Shown in pieces: positions 1 to 7,306 of a stretch of DNA of 64,000 bases; position 1 is the stretch's first letter, and every line of letters begins with the position of its first letter. Source of the stretch: Pseudomonas quercus (GTDB lineage: Bacteria > Pseudomonadota > Gammaproteobacteria > Pseudomonadales > Pseudomonadaceae); assembly GCF_012033695.1 (NCBI RefSeq), contig NZ_JAAVJI010000008.1, positions 1-64,000 on the forward strand, read 5' to 3'. A model generated the notes under the pieces. The model saw only the letters and a program-made list of their open reading frames with translations. It searched no databases and was not told the DNA's origin. A program made the translations under genes and the position numbers.

Positions 1-125
1 TTGGCGCTGTTGATTTTCAGACCCGAGGACAGGCGAGTCATCGAGGTTGCAGTGGCAGACGAAGCCTTGTTCAGGTTGTTCTGAACGGTCAAGGAAGCGA
101 TGTTAGTGTTAACGGTCAACGACAT
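1..125 (-). CDS. fliC: Flagellin N-terminus (partial)
   Basis: The reverse strand from 125 reads [15 protein letters not shown] and continues in frame to the window edge, where [16 protein letters not shown] is visible. This is the conserved N-terminal D0/D1 helix of bacterial flagellin, the filament subunit exported by the flagellar type III apparatus, so there is no cleavable signal peptide. Only about 41 residues lie in the window; the gene continues beyond position 1. The ATG at 125 is preceded by GAGG at 134-137 with an 8-nt spacer, and a sigma-28 promoter lies at 207-233. Pseudomonas can carry more than one flagellin gene, so the exact paralogue cannot be told from this fragment. Confidence 0.93.
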   Translation of the reverse strand, partial: MSLTVNTNIASLTVQNNLNKASSATATSMTRLSSGLKINSA

Positions 126-206
126 GATGCAAACCTCAGGGTCGATTGTGGAGTACGGCTTCCGGCCCTGGCTGTTTGGAAATGGCCCGGAGAACCTATG
201 CCCTAG

Positions 207-233
207 TTATCGTCGCCCTGTGCGATTGCTTTA
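207..233 (-). promoter_or_regulatory. FliA (sigma-28) promoter of flagellin
   Basis: On the minus strand the sequence is TAAAGCAA, 11 nt, GACGATAA. The sigma-28 consensus is TAAAGTTT-N11-GCCGATAA, so the spacing is exact and most bases match. It points at the flagellin ATG about 80 nt downstream, making this a class IV flagellar promoter. Confidence 0.9.
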
Positions 234-282
234 ACCCTGGATAGGGCCTGTTGTGAGACGCCGTTCACAATCCTGCAAACCC

Positions 283-846
283 CTACCTCACGAACAACAG
301 CTGCCCGTGTTCGTCACTGCCCGTGTACAACCCATAAACGCCAGACGCGCGCTCTTCGATATAGCGCTCCAGAATCTGGCGAATGGCGGGGTAGTAGATG
401 TTATCCCAGGGAATGTCCTGGGGCAGGAACAGCTGCCGGTCCAGGGACTCCTCACCCCAGGTGTCTGCCATGCTCACCAGCGTGGCCCGAAACACGATGT
501 ACACCTCGCTGATGCGCGGCACGCTGAAGATGGAATAGGGCGCTGTGATCTGTGCCGTTACGCCGGTTTCTTCCCACACCTCACGCAAGGCCGCCTGCTC
601 TGTGGTTTCGCCGGCTTCCATAAAGCCTGCAGGTAACGTCCAGGTGCCAGGGCGCGGCGCGATGGCACGCTGGCTGAGCAGGTAACGGCCTTCATGCTCC
701 ACAATGCAGCCGGCAATGATCTTGGGGTTCACGTAATGCACATAGCCGCAGCGTGCGCACAGCAGCCGCGAGTGGGTATCGCCGGGTGGGCAGCGCTGGT
801 GCAGGTCGGCCCCGCCACACTGTGGGCAGAAGCGGGGCGCCGTCAT
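283..846 (-). CDS. Nudix hydrolase with N-terminal zinc ribbon
   Basis: A 187-residue protein. Residues 7-33 form a small zinc ribbon (C7-x2-C10 and C30-x2-C33). Residues 74-96 are a complete Nudix box: G74, E79 and the RE..EE core R88/E89/E92/E93 that binds the metal-diphosphate of the substrate. The family cleaves nucleoside diphosphates linked to another moiety; zinc-ribbon members include NADH-pyrophosphatase-like enzymes, but the substrate here is unknown. It starts directly after the stop of the GntR regulator (about 1 nt gap), so it is probably the last gene of that transcript, perhaps as a housekeeping passenger. The C-terminal part after the box looks normal, with no sign of truncation. 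Confidence 0.85.
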   Translation of the reverse strand: MTAPRFCPQCGGADLHQRCPPGDTHSRLLCARCGYVHYVNPKIIAGCIVEHEGRYLLSQRAIAPRPGTWTLPAGFMEAGETTEQAALREVWEETGVTAQITAPYSIFSVPRISEVYIVFRATLVSMADTWGEESLDRQLFLPQDIPWDNIYYPAIRQILERYIEERASGVYGLYTGSDEHGQLLFVR

Positions 847-847
847 G

Positions 848-1600
848 CTACCGTTCCAGAGCTGGCAGGGGCGTGGGCAGGGGTTCGATCATGTCGCGCA
901 CTTTTGCACTGCCTTCCTGCTTGGCCTGCAGGTAGGCCAGGGCCACCTGCGCTGCAGCATGAACGTGGTCGATGGAGGCTTGGAAGGCGGCTTGGGGGTC
1001 CCCGCTTTTGATGGCCTCCACCATGCGCTCCATTTCCTGATTGCTGGCCCCTCGGCGGTTTTCCTGGGACACCGACGTGGCGCGCAGGTAGCTGATACGG
1101 GCCTGCAGTTGGCGCAACTGGGTAGCGGCCACCTGGTTGCCGGAGCCTTCGAGCAACACATCGTAGAAGCCCTGCACTGAATCCAGGACCTGGGTCAGGT
1201 CCCCGGCTTCGAGCGTCTGGCGGTTGACCGCCAATGCTTTTTCCAGGGCACGGATATGCTTGGGCTTGGCACGCAGGGTGAACAGTTGAACGATCAGGCC
1301 CTCCAGCGCAGCACGCAGTTCGTAGAGGTCACGAGCGTCTTCGAGTGTAATGATCGCCACCCGCGGGCCCTTGGCATCCGCAAATTCCACCAGCCCTTCG
1401 GACTCCAGGTGCCGGAGCGCTTCGCGTACCGAGGTACGGCTTACCCCCAGGCGGTCGCACAGGTCCCGTTCCACCAGGCGATCACCGGGTAGCAGCTGGA
1501 AGTTCATGATCGCACTTCGGAGTTTGTCGAGCACGATCTCGCGCAGTGTCACGGGGTTGCGATTGACCTTGAAGCTGTCGTCGAGGGGCGTGCGTTTCAT
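848..1600 (-). CDS. GntR-family transcriptional regulator, FCD type
   Basis: A 250-residue regulator. Residues ~18-80 form the winged helix-turn-helix of the GntR family (PGDRLVERDLCDRLGVSRTS, then VREALRHLESEGLVEF). The rest is a helical FCD-type effector domain, which usually binds an organic acid and a metal ion. The ATG at 1600 is preferred over an in-frame TTG at 1669: family alignment begins near the ATG, and an AAGAG stands about 8 nt upstream. It lies 123 nt downstream of the flavin reductase and on the same strand as the catabolic genes up to 5125, so it is the likely pathway-specific repressor. The GGTATACC palindrome at 5199-5206 ahead of the first gene is its likely operator (inference). 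Confidence 0.88.
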   Translation of the reverse strand: MKRTPLDDSFKVNRNPVTLREIVLDKLRSAIMNFQLLPGDRLVERDLCDRLGVSRTSVREALRHLESEGLVEFADAKGPRVAIITLEDARDLYELRAALEGLIVQLFTLRAKPKHIRALEKALAVNRQTLEAGDLTQVLDSVQGFYDVLLEGSGNQVAATQLRQLQARISYLRATSVSQENRRGASNQEMERMVEAIKSGDPQAAFQASIDHVHAAAQVALAYLQAKQEGSAKVRDMIEPLPTPLPALER

Positions 1601-1723
1601 TGAGGGGCTCTTGTTGGCTCGCCTGAAGCGGAGGATGCGTATCTTTTCATTGGCACGGCCGAAGCTCAACCTTGATGTTCAGCGTGCTGCCCATCAAGGT
1701 GGCCACCTGCCCGGCCTGGCGCT

Positions 1724-2209
1724 TTAACTGAAGGCGGGTAGGGTGCCCATTTTGCCCCGGTGATAGATCATGGGCGTGACCGGTTCGCCGGGCAGGATCA
1801 GGTTCTTCACTTCCCCAACGATGATGGCGTGGTCGCCGCCTTCGTATTCACGCCATAGCTCGCACTCGATGATGGCTGTAGCACCTTCGAGCAACGGGTT
1901 GCCCAGGGCGCTCAAGGTCCAGGGGAGCTGGCGAGCCTTGTCCTTGTCCTTGCTGGCGAACGCATAGGCATGGGCCTGCTGTTCCCCTGAGAGCAAGTGG
2001 ATGGCAAAACGCTTGCTTTGCACCAGTACCGGGTAGGTATTGGACGTGTAGTTGGGGCAGAACAATACCAGGGCAGGGTCCAGCGACAGGGCGCTGAAGG
2101 CGCTGGCGGTGATACCGACCAGCTCGCCTTCGCTGTCCAGGGTAGTGACCACAGTCACTCCGGAGGGGAAGGAGGCCAATACGTCTTTGTACACTTGGGG
2201 TTCGATCAT
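1724..2209 (-). CDS. Flavin reductase (HpaC/RutF-like)
   Basis: A 161-residue protein of the short flavin reductase-like, FMN-binding split-barrel family. It carries the early signature FPSGVTVVTT and ITASAFSALSLDPALVLFC, and a late GGDHAIIVGEV segment typical of NAD(P)H:flavin reductases. Such proteins hand reduced FMN or FAD to a two-component monooxygenase. The start at 2209 (MIEPQVYKDV) has GAGG/AAGG upstream; a longer in-frame start at 2275 would run into the aldehyde dehydrogenase and is not needed. It follows the dehydrogenase by 14 nt. No oxygenase partner is encoded in the cluster inside this window, so the partner must lie elsewhere, or the protein serves a different flavoenzyme. 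Confidence 0.87.
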   Translation of the reverse strand: MIEPQVYKDVLASFPSGVTVVTTLDSEGELVGITASAFSALSLDPALVLFCPNYTSNTYPVLVQSKRFAIHLLSGEQQAHAYAFASKDKDKARQLPWTLSALGNPLLEGATAIIECELWREYEGGDHAIIVGEVKNLILPGEPVTPMIYHRGKMGTLPAFS

Positions 2210-2223
2210 TGCCGCCTTACCTC

Positions 2224-3705
2224 TTAACGCATCACGAATGGGTCTGGCATGGGAGCCTGGGACAGGTTGATCCACACGGTTTTCTGTTCTGTATACGCCA
2301 GCACCGAATCGATGCCGCTTTCACGGCCGTAGCCGCTGTTCTTGAACCCACCGATCGGGGCCATGGCTGACACGGCCCGATAGGTGTTGACCCAGATAAT
2401 ACCTGAACGCACGTCCCGTGCCAGACGGTGTGCGCGGCCCAGGTCGCGGGTCCAGATACCCGCTGCCAGCCCATACTCCGAATCATTGGCCAGTTCCAAG
2501 GCCTCGGCCTCGGTCTTGAAGCGGATGGCTGAGGCCACAGGGCCGAACACTTCTTCCTGCATGATCCGCATGTTATGGCGGTCACATTCAAACAGGGTGG
2601 GCTCGTAGTACCAGCCGCCAGTGTCGAGCGCCGGGCGCTTTCCGCCTGTGCGCAGTACCGCGCCTTCGGCCAGCGCTTCACCCACCAGGCGCTCCACCAC
2701 GCCCAGCTGTTGCTCGGTTGCCATGGGGCCCATTTCAGTGGCGTCTTCCCGTGGGGCGCCAATCTTGATGGCTTTGGCACGTTCGACCAGGCGGCTGACA
2801 AAGGTTTCGTAGATCTCGTCCTGCACCAGCAGGCGCGAACCGGCTACGCAACTTTGCCCTGAAGCGGCGTAGATGCCCGCTATCACGCCATTGATCGCGC
2901 TATCCAGGTCGGCGTCAGCAAAGATGATATTGGGCGATTTGCCACCCAGCTCCAGTGACAACCGGGCGAAATTCTCGGCGGTGCCGCGTACCACATGGCG
3001 GGCCGTGGCAGCGCCGCCGGTGAAGGCCACCTTGCGTACCAGCGGGTGGCGCACCAAGGCTGCGCCCGTGCTGGGGCCGTAGCCGGTCACCACGTTTACC
3101 ACGCCGGGTGGAATACCGGCTTCCAGCGCCAGACGGGCCAGCTCCAGCAGGGTGGCCGAAGCATGTTCGGAAGGCTTGAGCACAATGGTATTGCCTGCCG
3201 CCAAGGCAGGCGCCAGCTTGATGGCGGTCAGGTACAGCGGGCTGTTCCACGGAATGATCCCCGCCACAACGCCTAAGGGTTCGTGCACGGTGTAGGCAAA
3301 CAGGTCCGGTTTGTCCAAAGGCAGTGTGCCGCCTTCCAGCTTGTCCGCCAGGCCTGCGGTGTAATGGAAGAACTCAGGCAGGTAACCCACTTGCCCTCGG
3401 GTTTCACGGATCAGCTTGCCATTGTCCCGGCTTTCCAGCTGGGCCAGGTGCTCTTTGTGCTCGCCAATCAAATCCCCCAGGCGGCGCAGCAGTTTTCCAC
3501 GCGCCGTGGCAGTCAGCCCACGCCAGGCGACACTTTCGAACGCTTGCTGGGCGGCCTGAACCGCCGCGTCCACATCGGTTTCGTCCGCATCCGGCAATTG
3601 CGCCCAGGGCTGGCCAGTGGAAGGGTCAAGGCTTTGGAAGGTACGCCCGGTGTGGGCATCCTGCCAGGTACCTGCGATGCACATCTGAAAACGAACCAAG
3701 GTCAT
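2224..3705 (-). CDS. NAD(P)-dependent aldehyde dehydrogenase
   Basis: A 493-residue full-length aldehyde dehydrogenase. The catalytic set is intact: N154 in PWNSP, E252 in LELGGK and the nucleophile C286 in GQSCVAGS. Cofactor-binding FTGG is at 229-232, and EVFGPV and PIGGFKNSG follow near the C-terminus. It resembles the betaine-aldehyde/hydroxymuconic-semialdehyde (HpaE) subgroup and would oxidise an aldehyde to the acid in the cytosol. The ATG at 3705 overlaps the stop of the alpha/beta hydrolase (ATGA), so the two are translationally coupled. With the hydrolase and flavin reductase it suggests an ester or ring-cleavage catabolic route; the natural substrate cannot be read from the sequence. 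Confidence 0.92.
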   Translation of the reverse strand: MTLVRFQMCIAGTWQDAHTGRTFQSLDPSTGQPWAQLPDADETDVDAAVQAAQQAFESVAWRGLTATARGKLLRRLGDLIGEHKEHLAQLESRDNGKLIRETRGQVGYLPEFFHYTAGLADKLEGGTLPLDKPDLFAYTVHEPLGVVAGIIPWNSPLYLTAIKLAPALAAGNTIVLKPSEHASATLLELARLALEAGIPPGVVNVVTGYGPSTGAALVRHPLVRKVAFTGGAATARHVVRGTAENFARLSLELGGKSPNIIFADADLDSAINGVIAGIYAASGQSCVAGSRLLVQDEIYETFVSRLVERAKAIKIGAPREDATEMGPMATEQQLGVVERLVGEALAEGAVLRTGGKRPALDTGGWYYEPTLFECDRHNMRIMQEEVFGPVASAIRFKTEAEALELANDSEYGLAAGIWTRDLGRAHRLARDVRSGIIWVNTYRAVSAMAPIGGFKNSGYGRESGIDSVLAYTEQKTVWINLSQAPMPDPFVMR

Positions 3706-4538
3706 GCCACGTTCCCCTCGGCCTGTGCGTGCAGGCCTTTGATATTGGCCAGGAACCCGGTCAGCAGCTGGTTGACCAGCCGTGGGGCTTCTACTGGCAT
3801 CATGTGACGTTGTTCAGGTAGCACCGCCACCAAGGCACCAGGAATGCGCGCCGCCAGTTGTCGGGCCATTTCCGGTGTAGAGCCGGTGTCCCATTCACCG
3901 GTGGCCACCAGTGTGGGTACGTTCACCTTGCTCAGCGCTTCGGCACGGTACATGTCCTGGGTAGCGAACAGGCTGTAGGTCGTCAGGTAGCCCTGTGGGT
4001 CATTGCTGGCCAGGGTGCGGCGAATGCTGTCCACCTGTGCAGGGCTGGCCGCTAGGTATTCGGGGCTGAACCACCGCGCCAAGGCGGCCCCGGCGTTTGC
4101 ATCAGGGCCGAACTGGGCCGCCTGCCGGGTACGCTCTACCACACCGGCACGCTGCTCGGGCGAGCGGGCGAATACGCTGTTGAGCACCACCAGGGAACTG
4201 AGCCGGGCAGGGTGAAGAAGGGCAAACGCACGGGCCACCAGGCCACCCATGGAAAACCCCACCACGTGGGGCTGGCTCAGCCCAAGGTGATCGAGCAGCT
4301 CCAGCAGTTGGGCGGCGTAGCCCTCCAGGCCGGCATCAGCGTCGGGCATGGCACTTTCGCCATGGCCGAGCATGTCATAGGTAATCACTTGGTACTGCTT
4401 GGCCAGGCCTACCACCTGGCCACCCCACATGGCCTGGTTCAGGCCCACACCGTGGATCAACACCACGGGTGCGCCGCTTCCGGTCACCTGGTACGCAGTA
4501 CCTGCGCCTGTCCATTGAGTGGGCTGGGCGCTCATCAC
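3702..4538 (-). CDS. Alpha/beta-fold hydrolase
   Basis: A 278-residue enzyme. The oxyanion-hole HGVG motif is at 29-32, the nucleophile elbow GFSMGG has S96, and the other triad members are probably D217 (GEWD) and H245 (EQRHMMP). Layout and length match the 3-oxoadipate enol-lactonase/carboxylic-ester hydrolase group. No signal peptide is seen, so it should be cytosolic. Both ends overlap neighbours by ATGA: its start overlaps the stop of the DUF1185 gene and its stop overlaps the aldehyde dehydrogenase start, so the three genes form a tight operon. It probably hydrolyses an ester or lactone whose product feeds the dehydrogenase, but this is inferred from context only. Confidence 0.88.
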   Translation of the reverse strand: MMSAQPTQWTGAGTAYQVTGSGAPVVLIHGVGLNQAMWGGQVVGLAKQYQVITYDMLGHGESAMPDADAGLEGYAAQLLELLDHLGLSQPHVVGFSMGGLVARAFALLHPARLSSLVVLNSVFARSPEQRAGVVERTRQAAQFGPDANAGAALARWFSPEYLAASPAQVDSIRRTLASNDPQGYLTTYSLFATQDMYRAEALSKVNVPTLVATGEWDTGSTPEMARQLAARIPGALVAVLPEQRHMMPVEAPRLVNQLLTGFLANIKGLHAQAEGNVA

Positions 4539-5125
4539 TGCTGAGCCTTTTCCGCAGCCAGTGCTTCAAGGTCCAGGTATCGATTACCGATGCGAGGGTG
4601 CAGACGGCCGCCATTGGCCGCCCCGAGCACTACCACGATTTCGTCGGCACGAGGAGCGTCTTCAATCTTCATCTCAAGGGTGATGTAGTGAGACCGCAGG
4701 CCTTCATCATCCTTGTGCATCATCGGGATCTGGATTGAGGTGCCCGGCCCACCTCGCTTGTTAGTGAAGCTCAAGTAGCTCTTGGCTTGTACCGCTTCGC
4801 GGTAATGGTTGCCGAAGCGAAGGGTGTGGATCACGGCAGAGGCGTGTTCGATCTCGCCATCAGCGCCTACCACGGCGGCCTTGCCATAGGCCTCAATCTG
4901 GCCTGCACCGCCGATGGCTGCGGTGAGTTGCTCGACCATCAACGCCCCTAGCTCCGAACAATTGGCCTTGATCTGAGGCTGGAGGTCTTCCACAAACCCA
5001 CCGGCCCAAGGGTTTTTAATGACCACCGCCAAGCCCACCATGGTGACCGGTTGCTCAGTGGCCTTGCCACCTTCAATAAACGTCTGCTCGGTGTAGGTCA
5101 CGATCTTGCGAATGTCAAAGCCCAC
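4535..5125 (-). CDS. DUF1185 'amino acid synthesis' family protein
   Basis: A 196-residue cytosolic protein recognised as the DUF1185 family, often labelled 'amino acid synthesis protein' although the reaction is not well established. Recognisable stretches include IVTYTEQTFIEGG near the N-terminus, the glycine-rich IEAYGKAAVVGADGEIEHA in the middle and HPRIGNRY at the end. The start is GTG at 5125: AGGAG lies 8 nt upstream and no suitable ATG lies nearby. It is the first gene of the operon running to the flavin reductase. Association with oxidoreductase and hydrolase genes suggests a part in catabolism of a small nitrogenous or heterocyclic compound; that is inference. Confidence 0.82.
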   Translation of the reverse strand: MGFDIRKIVTYTEQTFIEGGKATEQPVTMVGLAVVIKNPWAGGFVEDLQPQIKANCSELGALMVEQLTAAIGGAGQIEAYGKAAVVGADGEIEHASAVIHTLRFGNHYREAVQAKSYLSFTNKRGGPGTSIQIPMMHKDDEGLRSHYITLEMKIEDAPRADEIVVVLGAANGGRLHPRIGNRYLDLEALAAEKAQQ

Positions 5126-5164
5126 GGTACGTTCTCCTTAGCGATGCCCTTGCGAGCACTCATA

Positions 5165-5206
5165 TCGGTATAGGTTGGGAAATGGTTTTTCGTATTACGG
5201 TATACC
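5165..5206. promoter_or_regulatory. Candidate GntR operator region
   Basis: GGTATACC at 5199-5206 is a perfect 8-bp palindrome, and a related half (CGGTATAGG) lies at 5166-5174. Both sit 40-80 nt upstream of the GTG of the DUF1185 gene, where the operon promoter should be. GntR/FCD regulators often bind short palindromes centred on GTATAC. Assignment to the regulator at 848-1600 is inference. Confidence 0.5.
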
Positions 5207-5315
5207 AGATACTAACCGAAAATGAGGCGTGTGCAAGCGGATTGGCGTCTAGCGTTAGGCGCAGGTCGTTAACTGCACTAAGCTGCCGGCTTTTACACGG
5301 AGCAATGGGCACGCC

Positions 5316-5543
5316 ATGACCACCCCATCGAACACCAACCCGCTGCACGGTATTACCCTTGAACGGCTGCTCAATGAACTGGTGGGTCACTACGGGTGGG
5401 ATGGGCTGGCCGCCCAGGTGGACATCCGGTGTTTCAAACATGATCCCAGTGTGAAGTCCAGCCTCGCCTTTCTGCGCAAAACCCCTTGGGCACGGCAGAA
5501 GGTCGAGGCCTTGTTCGTGGACTTGCAGCAACGAGATCGCTGA
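5316..5543 (+). CDS. VF530-family small protein (DUF2132)
   Basis: A 75-residue protein of the VF530 family, recognised by the pattern [19 protein letters not shown] followed by [23 protein letters not shown] and a short charged tail ([10 protein letters not shown]). The family is small and mainly proteobacterial. A DNA-binding role has been suggested from its fold, but the function is not settled. The ATG at 5316 has a GGAG somewhat upstream. It converges with the receiver gene at 5551, with 7 nt between the stops, and is divergent from the catabolic operon to its left. It is not obviously linked in function to either neighbour. Confidence 0.85.
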   Translation: MTTPSNTNPLHGITLERLLNELVGHYGWDGLAAQVDIRCFKHDPSVKSSLAFLRKTPWARQKVEALFVDLQQRDR

Positions 5544-5550
5544 CCTGGCG

Positions 5551-5946
5551 TCAGTTGTGCTTGAGGTGCTCGCGGATCTTGTCCTGCACGATGGCGTACA
5601 GGTGGTCCAGTGTCCAAGGCTTAGGCAGGAACGCAGCACTGGGTGGCAGCGGGTCATTGCCCCTGCCATGGTAGCCGCTGGTCACAATCACGGCGATGTC
5701 TGGGTCATAGTCGTGAATCAGCCAGGCCAGCTCCCAGCCATCGAGCTTGCCGGGGGTTTGCACATCGGTTACCAGTAGGTCAGGCCGCATCGCAGAGATA
5801 GCCGTGAGCCCTTGATCCGCCGTTTCCACAGCCACCACGCGCGCGCCCAGGTCCTCTAAAGCAAGCACCATGATCTCACGCAACGTAGGTTCGTCCTCGA
5901 CGATCAGTATGTCCCGGCACAGCGGGGCAGCATCGTTATTTGGCAT
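5551..5946 (-). CDS. Stand-alone CheY-like response regulator receiver
   Basis: A 131-residue protein consisting of a single receiver domain with no output domain. The acidic pocket is E17/D18, the phosphoacceptor is D61 (LLVTDVQTPG), the switch residues are T89/S90 (VTSGYHG) and the conserved lysine is K109 (LPKP). The region after D61 (GKLDGWELA) and the sequence around T89 resemble FixJ/hybrid-kinase-type receivers rather than chemotaxis CheY. No histidine kinase is nearby, so the partner is unknown; it may act in a phosphorelay or by protein-protein contact. The nearest upstream gene on its strand is far away, so it is probably monocistronic. Confidence 0.88.
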   Translation of the reverse strand: MPNNDAAPLCRDILIVEDEPTLREIMVLALEDLGARVVAVETADQGLTAISAMRPDLLVTDVQTPGKLDGWELAWLIHDYDPDIAVIVTSGYHGRGNDPLPPSAAFLPKPWTLDHLYAIVQDKIREHLKHN

Positions 5947-6172
5947 GGCTGATCACATCCATAATGGTCAAAGTTCTGACACTCTGGAGTGAGCGCCGAT
6001 CAGAATGGCGGATGAGAGGTACAATTTGTACAGATATCGAGCAGTGCGCGGCATGGTGTACAAGTTTTGAACAGCGATTGCTATACGCCATGGCTTCGCG
6101 CCATTGAGCGCTTTCATGGTGCCTTTGGGCCAGGTGAGGTAAGGTCCAAGGCTTTGAGACGAGGAGCCCACC

Positions 6173-7168
6173 ATGAACATGACCAAACTGGGAACGACTG
6201 GCTTAGAAATCTCGCGCCTCTGCCTGGGATGCATGACATTTGGCGAGCCCGATGCGGGCACCCATGCCTGGACACTGGATGAGGCGGCCAGCCGGCCGAT
6301 CGTGAAGCAGGCGGTGGAGCACGGTATCAACTTTTTCGATACCGCCAACAGCTATTCGGCAGGCACGTCCGAGATCATTCTGGGCAAGCTGCTGAAAGAG
6401 TTCACACGTCGCGATGAAGTGGTGGTGGCCACCAAGGTTTTCTTCTCGTCCAGCATGCTGGGGGGAGGTTCACGCCCTAACGAACAGGGGCTGTCACGCA
6501 AGGCGATCATGGCCAATATCGACGCCAGCCTCACGCGCCTGGGCATGGACTATGTGGACCTGTACCAGATCCACCGTTGGGACTATCACACGCCTATCGA
6601 AGAAACCATGGAAGCGCTGCATGACGTTGTGAAGGCCGGCAAGGCTCGGTATATCGGCGCATCGTCCATGTTTGCCTGGCAGTTCGCCAAGGCGCAGCAG
6701 GTGGCCAAGGAGCACGGCTGGAGCCGCTTCGTGTCCATGCAGAATCACCTCAACCTGCTGTACCGGGAAGAAGAGCGTGAGATGCTGCCCCTGTGCCAGG
6801 ACCAAGGCGTAGGCCTTATCCCTTGGAGCCCCCTGGCCCGTGGCCGCCTGACCCGGCCGCATGGGCAAGAGACCGAACGCATGCGCACCGACCTGTCCGG
6901 GCAGTCGTTCTATAAGGGTGCCGAGGCTTTGGACGGCCACGTGATCGATGTGGTCGAGCAGATCGCAGGAGAGCGAGGCGTGCCTATGGCCCAGGTGGCA
7001 CTGGCCTGGGTACTGGGCAAGCCTGGCGTTTCAGCACCCATTGTGGGCGCCTCTAAAGTGGCTCAGCTCAATGATGCCGTGACCGCACTGGGCCTGGTAC
7101 TGACGCAGGAAGAGCGGGAACGCCTTGAAGCCCCTTATGTGCCGCACTCCATCAGCGGGTACAGCTGA
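6173..7168 (+). CDS. Aldo/keto reductase
   Basis: A 331-residue full-length NADPH-dependent aldo/keto reductase with the (beta/alpha)8 tetrad D56, Y61, K88 and H134 intact. The C-terminal cofactor segment (PIVGASKVAQLNDAV) is also present. It is closest in style to the YajO/Tas-like group of bacterial enzymes, which reduce a broad range of aldehydes and ketones. GAGGAG precedes the ATG at 6173 by a short spacer. It stands alone between the receiver gene (divergent) and the helicase gene, whose start is 138 nt downstream of its stop. The 5947-6172 upstream region shows no clear operator. The physiological substrate cannot be assigned. Confidence 0.92.
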   Translation: MNMTKLGTTGLEISRLCLGCMTFGEPDAGTHAWTLDEAASRPIVKQAVEHGINFFDTANSYSAGTSEIILGKLLKEFTRRDEVVVATKVFFSSSMLGGGSRPNEQGLSRKAIMANIDASLTRLGMDYVDLYQIHRWDYHTPIEETMEALHDVVKAGKARYIGASSMFAWQFAKAQQVAKEHGWSRFVSMQNHLNLLYREEEREMLPLCQDQGVGLIPWSPLARGRLTRPHGQETERMRTDLSGQSFYKGAEALDGHVIDVVEQIAGERGVPMAQVALAWVLGKPGVSAPIVGASKVAQLNDAVTALGLVLTQEERERLEAPYVPHSISGYS

Positions 7169-7260
7169 CAGCCTGCTGCACCCGGCACAGGTTTCATGCG
7201 CGCCAGCGCATAAACTGTTTGTCTGTACAGGGGTGTGTCGTGGACTATAGGCACTTTTTC

Positions 7261-7284
7261 CCCTCGCCCGCTCATCGGCGAGGG
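7261..7284. other. Hairpin in leader of the helicase gene
   Basis: CCCTCGCC (7261-7268) pairs perfectly with GGCGAGGG (7277-7284) across an 8-nt loop. It lies 22 nt before the helicase ATG. There is no T-run after it on either strand, so it is not a standard terminator. It could be an mRNA leader structure or the end of the preceding transcript. Confidence 0.45.
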
Positions 7285-7306
7285 TCTGTGTTCGAGGAGT
7301 CTACCC

